Below, in pieces: positions 58,030 to 64,000 of a stretch of DNA of 64,000 bases. The stretch spans positions 1,973,105 to 2,037,104 of the forward strand of contig ML679974.1 in NCBI GenBank assembly GCA_007922225.1, given 5' to 3'. A model generated the notes under the pieces. It saw nothing but the letters and a program-made list of their open reading frames with translations. It ran no database searches and had not been told where the DNA came from. The stretch is from Emydura subglobosa (lineage: Eukaryota > Chordata > Testudines > Chelidae). The position numbers and the translations under genes were made by a program. Numbering within the stretch: the first letter of the stretch is position 1; the number at the start of each line of letters is the position of its first letter.

Positions 58030-58235
58030 AAATTGGAGCTTCACGTCTCACCCATTCCTTCTGCTACTGATCTGCTGCGTGATCAGAGGCAAGGCACTTC
58101 AATACTCTGCCTTTGTCTGTCTTGCCTATTTAGACAGTAAGTTCTTCAGGGCAGGGACTGTCTCTCACCCAGCAATCTCAGCTGAAGCCTCCAAGAGCGC
58201 CTGTAATAATAATTGTCATTAATACATAGGTCTTT
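58030..58235 (+). repeat. SINE, middle and tail
   Basis: Blocks tgctgcgtgatcagaggcaa, tagacagtaagttcttcagg, gcagggactgtctctcaccc and a tail with ataataattgtcatt. Same order as the 41545-41830 SINE; head eroded. Confidence 0.55.
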
Positions 58236-58794
58236 TCCAACAGTAATACCATGACTATGGTCTCATGTGGCTAGCAGCTTCATTGGCACCCATTGCAAGC
58301 TGGCTATCTCTCCTATGGCTCAGTAGTCCTGTGCTCCACCATCTTCAACTGGGATAAATGTGATGCCTGCACTGACAGTCAGTCAGCTCCTGGATAGCCA
58401 AATAGGGGACACACTCCCTGCTGACATGGCCCCCCACCCACTATACCCTGGAAGCAGCCATAAATAAGTAGCCCTTCAAGTACTTTCTATTGGCCCCGGC
58501 AGCCTGCACACTGGCAATGCATGTTTGTGTCTCTCTTCCCTCACCCCTGTGCATTTTTTGCCACCAGAACCGATGATCAGGCCCCATATGGTACAGGGGG
58601 AATCAGGGTAAATGATACCCTGTGTGGGTAACAGTTGGACTAGTCTTCAGATGGAGACCTGCCATGGTAGAGGAGAACCTAGCTGTAGATACTAGTGAGC
58701 ATTGGGTCCTTGCCACCAGAGCAAAATGGACCATGGTATCACCATCCTCCTCTCTGGTCTCCGTTCTGCAAAAGAACTCACTTCTAGATCCTTA

Positions 58795-59035
58795 GTATTA
58801 TAATAGCACCTTGAGGCACCAACTGATATAAGGACCCCATTGTGTTAAGCACTGGACAAGCATATAGCGAGAAGCAGCTCTTGCCCCAAAGAGATTACAA
58901 TCTAAATAGACAAAGGGTGGGATGGAAAGAGACTTGCCCAAGGTCACACAGAAGACCAGTAGCAGAGCAAATAGAACCCAGGTCTCCTGAGGCCTAGTCC
59001 AGTGCACTGTCCACTAGACCATGCTGTCTCCAGCT
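58795..59035 (-). repeat. SINE, antisense, near full length
   Basis: The + strand starts with tail sequence (aaggaccccattgtgttaag), then gagattacaatctaaataga, gacttgcccaaggtcacaca, agcagagcaaatagaaccca, ggtctcctgaggcctagtcc and the reversed head cactgtccactagaccatgc. Confidence 0.75.
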
Positions 59036-59587
59036 GCAGTCTAGCCTACCCACACCTAGTGCTGGGTTCTTTCCATGTGTATGAACCTAGACAAAGTCCA
59101 GAATGACACAGCCAAATCTGTACTATAAGAAATCTTCTGTGCTTTTCATTTCAGACACATTCCCCAGAGCTTCCTTCTTCATTCTTTTCTGTCTCCTTCC
59201 CTCTCCCCCGTGGGTTGTTTACAGAATCTTTGTGAAGGTCATTATCTCCAGCAGGGTGAGAGATCATCCAAGAAACATAATTACATGGTCACTACAGGTT
59301 CCAAGAACAGTCTGTGTTACTAGGAATATTAAATGCAGGCTAGTGACTGGAGCTGAAAATAAGGAAGAATTTCTCCATGTCACTGCAGGCCTTATAACAG
59401 AGGGTCTTACAGTGCTAGCAGCAGTGACTGCAATAGCTAAGGTTGCATAAGCATTTTCATTCTAGTCCCCTTATACTGGACTAGACTTTCAGAAACTTTG
59501 GCCTCTTTGACTGAAGTTAGCCAGGCTAACTAAGATGAAGGGTGAAGCTTTTGGGAAAGTTGGAGGGAAAGTGGTTAAACTATTATT

Positions 59588-59616
59588 TGTTTATTTATTT
59601 ATTTATTTATTTATTA
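59588..59616. repeat. TTTA microsatellite
   Basis: About seven ttta units ending in ttattacag, adjoining an antisense SINE remnant at 59617. It could derive from the A-rich tail of that SINE, since it lies on the tail side. Confidence 0.85.
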
Positions 59617-59745
59617 CAGTAGGGCCTAGAGGCTCGGAGCTCAGGGCACTTATGGATTGGGCACTATTCATATACACAGCAAGAGACAGGGAGGTCAGTG
59701 CCAAAGAGCTCACAATCTGAACAGACAAGACAGATAAACGGTGAA
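59617..59745 (-). repeat. SINE tail, antisense
   Basis: Has cagtagggcctagaggctcg, attgggcactattcatatac and aaagagctcacaatctgaac, matching the tail half of the 58795-59035 SINE. The head is missing. Confidence 0.5.
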
Positions 59746-59809
59746 AGAAGGAAATATTACTGTAAAGGTTTGGGCAGGAAATGGTTTTCCTGTCACCTGA
59801 AAATTTTCA

Positions 59810-60900
59810 AGATTATCAGCAAGTTAAAGTAGTATGGATTGGATGAATAGACTATAAAATGGATAGAGAGCTGGATAGATCATCAGGATCAACAGGTAGT
59901 GATCAATGGCACAATGTATAGTTGGCAGTAACAAGCGGAGTGCCCCAGGGGTCGGTGCTGGGGCCGGTTTTGTTCAACGTCTTCATTAACGATCTGGAGG
60001 ATGTGGCAGATTGCACCCTCAGCAAGTTTGCAGATGACACTAAACTAGGGGGAGTGGTAGATACCCTGGAAGGTAGGGATAGGATACAGAGTGATCTAGA
60101 TAAATTGGAGGATTGGGCCCAAAGAAATCTGATGAGGTTCAACAAGGACAAGTGCAGAGTCCTCCACTTAGGACAGAAGAATCCCATGCACAGCTACAGA
60201 CTGGGGACCGATGGGCTAGGCAGCAGTTCTGCAGAAAAGGATCTGGGGGTTACAGTGGATAAGAAGCTGGATCTGAGTCAGCAGTGTGTCCTGTTTGCCA
60301 AGAAGGCAAATAGCATATTGGGCTGCATTAGTAGGAACATTGCCAGCAGATCGAGGGAAGTGATTATTCTCCTCTATTCGGCACTGGTGAGGAGTATTTG
60401 GAGTACTGTGTCCAGTTTTGGGCCCCCCACTACAGAAAGGATGTGGACAAGTTGGAGAGAGTCCAGCGGAGGGCAACAAAAATGATTAGGGGGCTGGAGC
60501 ACAAGACTTATGAGGAGAGGCTGAGGGAACTGGGCTTGTTTAGTCTGCAAAAGAGAAGAGTGAGGGGGGATTTGATAGCAGCCTTTAACTACCTGAAAGG
60601 GGGTTCCAGGGAGGATGGAGCTAGGCTGTTCTCAGTGGTGGTAGATGACAGAACAAGGAGCAATGGTCTCAAGTTGCAGTGAGAGAGGTCTAGGCTGGAT
60701 ATTAGGAAAAAGTTTTTCACTAGGAGGGTGGTGAAGCACCTAGGGAGGTGGTGGCATCTCCATCTTTAGAGGTTTTTAAACTGCAGCTTGACAAAGCCCT
60801 GGCTGTGATGATTTAGCTGAGGTTAGTCCTGCTTTGAGCAGGGGTTGGACTAGATGACCTCCTGAGATCCCTTCCAACTCTAATATTCTATGATTCTAAG
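59810..60900 (+). mobile_element. CR1 LINE, 5'-truncated
   Basis: Starts inside the reverse transcriptase (atcagcaagttaaagtagta) and reads [15 protein letters not shown], then an intact active-site [12 protein letters not shown], then [20 protein letters not shown] and [20 protein letters not shown]. The 3' UTR ends tagatgacctcctgagatcc ... attctatgattctaag, with the tandem CR1-type terminus. A small deletion near 60390 shifts frame and another near 60740 removes part of the C-terminus. Very close to the 15627-16802 copy over their shared length. Confidence 0.95.
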
Positions 60901-61238
60901 ATTTCAAAGGATTTTTTGTGTCCCAAATTGGGACAAAAATTAGAAATCTTGAAAATTTTACTGAACCAAAAATCCAGAAACATTCGGTTCATGGCAATCA
61001 AAACTTTTTTTTTCTTTTTTATTCCTATAAATAGTGTAAATGTCTAAATGGGAAACTGGAATTTTTTCATTCTGAAAATGTCAAATTTAAACATTTTGAC
61101 AATTGGTGGGGGAGAATAAAAAAATGTTCATAAAAAATGTGTCTGAACCAATCTTTTCCACACAACATTTCTGTTTTGATAAATCTGGATTTTCTGATGA
61201 AAAAACATTTAGTCTATGCATTGCTGATCATCTCTAAT
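60901..61238. repeat. AT-rich unclassified repeat
   Basis: Runs such as tgggacaaaaattagaaatc, tgaaaatgtcaaatttaaac and attttgacaattgg recall an old AT-rich reptile repeat. The hAT element begins directly after it. No coding potential. Confidence 0.35.
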
Positions 61239-64000
61239 CAGGGCCGGTCCTAGACCATATGGCACCCCAGGCGAGGAGCATCTTCAGCGCCCTCCTCCCA
61301 TTTGTCAAACTTTTGAATACCTTATTTTTTATTGCATCTGTAGCCCATTTCATGACATTGATGCACCGTTTGTATGCATGATACATCCCTGTCCTATAAA
61401 ACTATAAATTTACAAGCTACATCTGTAAGTCTGTATTTATTCATGCCACAGGTAAGCAAATAAAAAAAAAATTCTTTCCTCTAAACTAATAGAAACTTCA
61501 TAATTTTAAGAATAACTGGAATGTAGTAACAGCAAGAAATGGAACTGTGCCCCAACATTCAGTGGACTAGTATTAAATAGTGTTACAGTAGGTGACAACC
61601 TTAGAATGTTAACCCTAGTACTTTAATTCAAAAGATCACTTTTCTCACCTTTGCCCTCATGAACTGAAGCACAGCATCAGAGAGATCCAGAGACTGATGA
61701 ATGGCATTTTCAAATAATAAAATGGCAAGTCAATCTCTCGTTGGCCATTGAACATTGAAGATATGCTTTAATGTGCCTGAGCTTCGAAAAGCTGCACTCA
61801 CCACTCACGACTGTGACCAGCAGCGTGAGCAGAATCCTCAAACCTATGCACACATTAGGAAAAGTGTCCTTCAGCTCTGCGTCATGAATAGATTAGAGAA
61901 CTTGGAGTAGAGAGTGCTTCCCATGTGTCAGCATCTGGTGAAGGTCTGTACAATAGTTCAAAGAGTGTTTTCCTGTCCACCGGCAGCTTACTAGGGTCAT
62001 ACAAAACCCCGCCAGGTCTTTTCGTGGTGCTTCATTGGTCTGAACCTTTCTTCATTGGACACTCAAGCAGTGTCAATGAGAAAGCAAAAAATCTCCCTCT
62101 TTCTTCCAAGCTTCCCATTACCTTATCTCTGCCCTCATAACCAAACTGTCTCTTCTTCCAATGAATATGAGTTTCCTTGAGGACAGGCTCAACTCTAAGT
62201 TTTCTGTCATTTATTTGGCAGCAGTGCTGGCATCTTCAAATCCATTGTCTCTGTAAGCCACAATGAAATCAAGACAACTTCTCATCAAAGTAGCAGTGGT
62301 CGAGATGTCCATTGACTGAGTTTGTAATGCCTTGCTTACAATGTTTACTTGGAACAGGAGATCCTGCCAAACCATAGTAGAGGCCAGAAATTTGAAGTTT
62401 GCCAGGCTTTGTGCCTTGGGTCAGATTCCTGCCTCAGCTTTACTCAACTGCACCAGCTCCATCAGGGCATCATAAACCCATCACTTGGGACCTCACTGGC
62501 CTTACGCTGTCACTGCAGCTCTCCCAGAAAGTGTCATTTAGCGATTTCATGGTTAGATTTGTAACATTGTCCGTGAGGATCATCCACCTGATAGCTGATG
62601 CTGAAAACAGGACATATATCTTTGGCAGTATTCCAAAGAGAGAGATTGAATCTAAAGAAGATGATGCTGCATCTTAACACAGCCAGACTGAGGGAATGGC
62701 AGCCACAAGGCCTGAAGAAAGCTCTTGGATTCAGCACAAGGATCCTTGCCTGGTTGCTGCTGTTCCTTCCCTTTGTGTTCGCGCTGTTATCGTAGCCTTG
62801 GCCATGGCAGTCCTGAAGCTTTATTTTATTCTCATTCAAAATGTTCATAAATAGTTTTGTTCGGCCTTTTCCAGTAGAGTCGTCCACAGACCGGAAACAG
62901 GTAAAGTGTTCCTTTACTTGGATACAGCCATCCTCATAATCAGCAAAGCTTACAGAAAATGACATCTTTTCACTGCGACGAATGTCGGGAGTGCAATCCA
63001 TTATTACGGTGTAGTACTTTGCTTTGCCAAGCTGCTTCAATATTTTATCAAGCACCTTCCTAAAGTCAATCATTTCATTTTGAACTGTTTGTCTGCAGTA
63101 ATGGTCCATGGCTTCTTTATAAACTACTCGACTTAGGTGCTCACGCATGACATCGTCGTATTTCCCAAGGAGCTCTACCAAACTGAGGAAATTACCATTA
63201 TGTTCAGTGAACAACTTATCTGACGAGACCCAGAAAGTCAAATTATTTTTTGCAAGGAAGAGGGGAATTGGAATCAGACACTTGAGCACATTCCTCCAAC
63301 CCTGGCTTTCTACATTAATAAAGTGCTGGTTTTCTGCATTTATTCAGCTTGAGCCTGGACTCAACGTCCCACAATTTGGAGAAGGCCATAAAATGGCCAG
63401 ATGACTTTTCATGTTGCTTCAGAGCATCAGCTAAGCTATGCCAGTCATTTTCCTTGGAAAACGCAGGCAATCTTTGGCAGTCTTCTCAAATATTTTGCAA
63501 CAAAGACAGAACACTTTGTCAGTTGATTTCAAGTAAACTAGCCAATGCCAATTCAGTTTCTCACCGCTCTTGAGCACTTTTTTGCAGAATGACTTTGAGA
63601 AGATTTCTGCTCATTTACTGGAAACATCATAGCCTCGATTTTGCCCAGCCCATTCAAAATTGTAGGTTCAAAATTATCAGCAGAGTTTAGGATTGCTGGC
63701 CACAAAGCAGAATCTGATGTATCTATTTGTGGTGTGGAATTTTTCTCACTGCTGTTTCTGTCATCATGGGAGGCTGATTCTTCTTTATTGTTTCTCTCTT
63801 TTATGTAAACCAGATTTTTCTTTGCCATCACTCTTCTTTTCATGTGAACCACATTCTTCTTTTCATCACTCTCCTGTATGCCACCAAGAAAACTGGGCAA
63901 TTCATCACTTTCCTCACATTTCAAGACAAGGCCAAGTACAGCCTTTTGGAGGCCAAACAGCCAAACCCTGTTTTCTTCTCACAGCACAAACACGCTCTGG
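61239..64000 (-). mobile_element. hAT DNA transposon, decayed, left part in window
   Basis: One terminus is visible: cagggccggtcctagaccat at 61239, a typical start of hAT elements of this group. The eight bases before it (tctctaat, 61231-61238) are the expected 8-bp target copy. Inside, on the minus strand, is a transposase pseudogene. The other end lies beyond 64000. Transcription would run from right to left. Confidence 0.7.
61690..64000 (-). pseudogene. hAT transposase pseudogene, ZMYM1-like (DUF4371 group)
   Basis: The longest open block (63289-62534, about 251 codons) reads NFLSLVELLGKYDDVMREHL and YYTVIMDCTPDIRRSEKMSF, then CHGQGYDNSANTKGR; this is the DUF4371/RNase H-like core with the D-C-T-x-D motif. 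Upstream, 63924-63553 carries a Lys/Glu-rich N-terminal region in another frame. Between them lies FPAFSKENDWHSLADALKQH-like zinc-finger sequence. Downstream, at about 61810-61757, GECSFSKLRHIKAY is the hAT C-terminal dimerisation motif. Stops and frame changes between blocks show loss of function. Resembles vertebrate ZMYM1-like proteins derived from hAT elements. Confidence 0.8.

Noticed and set aside
1..64000. CRISPR arrays, operons, riboswitches or prophage
   Set aside because: No spaced direct repeats and no bacterial gene layout; the window is vertebrate DNA.

Overview
ORGANISM. This is nuclear DNA of a vertebrate, most likely a non-avian reptile and probably a turtle. The only intact protein-coding locus is a spliced vertebrate gene with GT-AG introns. 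Around it lie CR1 LINE fragments, MIR-like tRNA-derived SINEs, a DIRS-type retroelement with a gag-like reading frame, and hAT-type DNA transposon remains, a mix typical of turtle and crocodilian genomes. The species call is inference; no marker gene settles it. LAYOUT, 1-28 kb. The left part holds the whole coding region of TBC1D24 on the + strand (ATG 6060, stop 22289-22291) in seven coding exons, including an 18-base in-frame microexon at 9674-9691. Joined, the exons give 1686 nt (561 codons plus stop, or 555 without the microexon), and every exon junction keeps frame. The N-terminal TBC-like domain lies almost entirely in the first coding exon; the C-terminal TLDc domain is spread over the last five. 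Upstream sequence (1-5983) reads as intron 1 or 5' flank with old repeats and a small TIR element. Introns carry CR1 fragments in both orientations, SINEs and unclassified repeats. The 3' UTR probably extends several kilobases; polyadenylation signals are possible at 26701 and 28229. LAYOUT, 28-64 kb. No further host gene could be supported. The region is a graveyard of mobile elements: about a dozen MIR-like SINEs, several palindromic hAT-like MITEs with GTCTACACTG-like ends, an internally deleted DIRS-like element (about 34.83-37.54 kb) inserted into another repeat, a 5'-truncated CR1 (59.8-60.9 kb), and the 3' part of a decayed hAT transposase of the ZMYM1-like/DUF4371 group on the minus strand (61.24 kb to the window end). 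There is a 10-N assembly gap at 40800-40809. HOW IT WORKS TOGETHER. There is one gene, so no operon or pathway logic. The interesting biology is the conserved alternative microexon of TBC1D24, a short upstream ORF in its leader, repeats that may sit in its 3' UTR (a palindromic MITE and a CTG run), and nested or deleted transposons downstream. I found no sign of a wholly new system.
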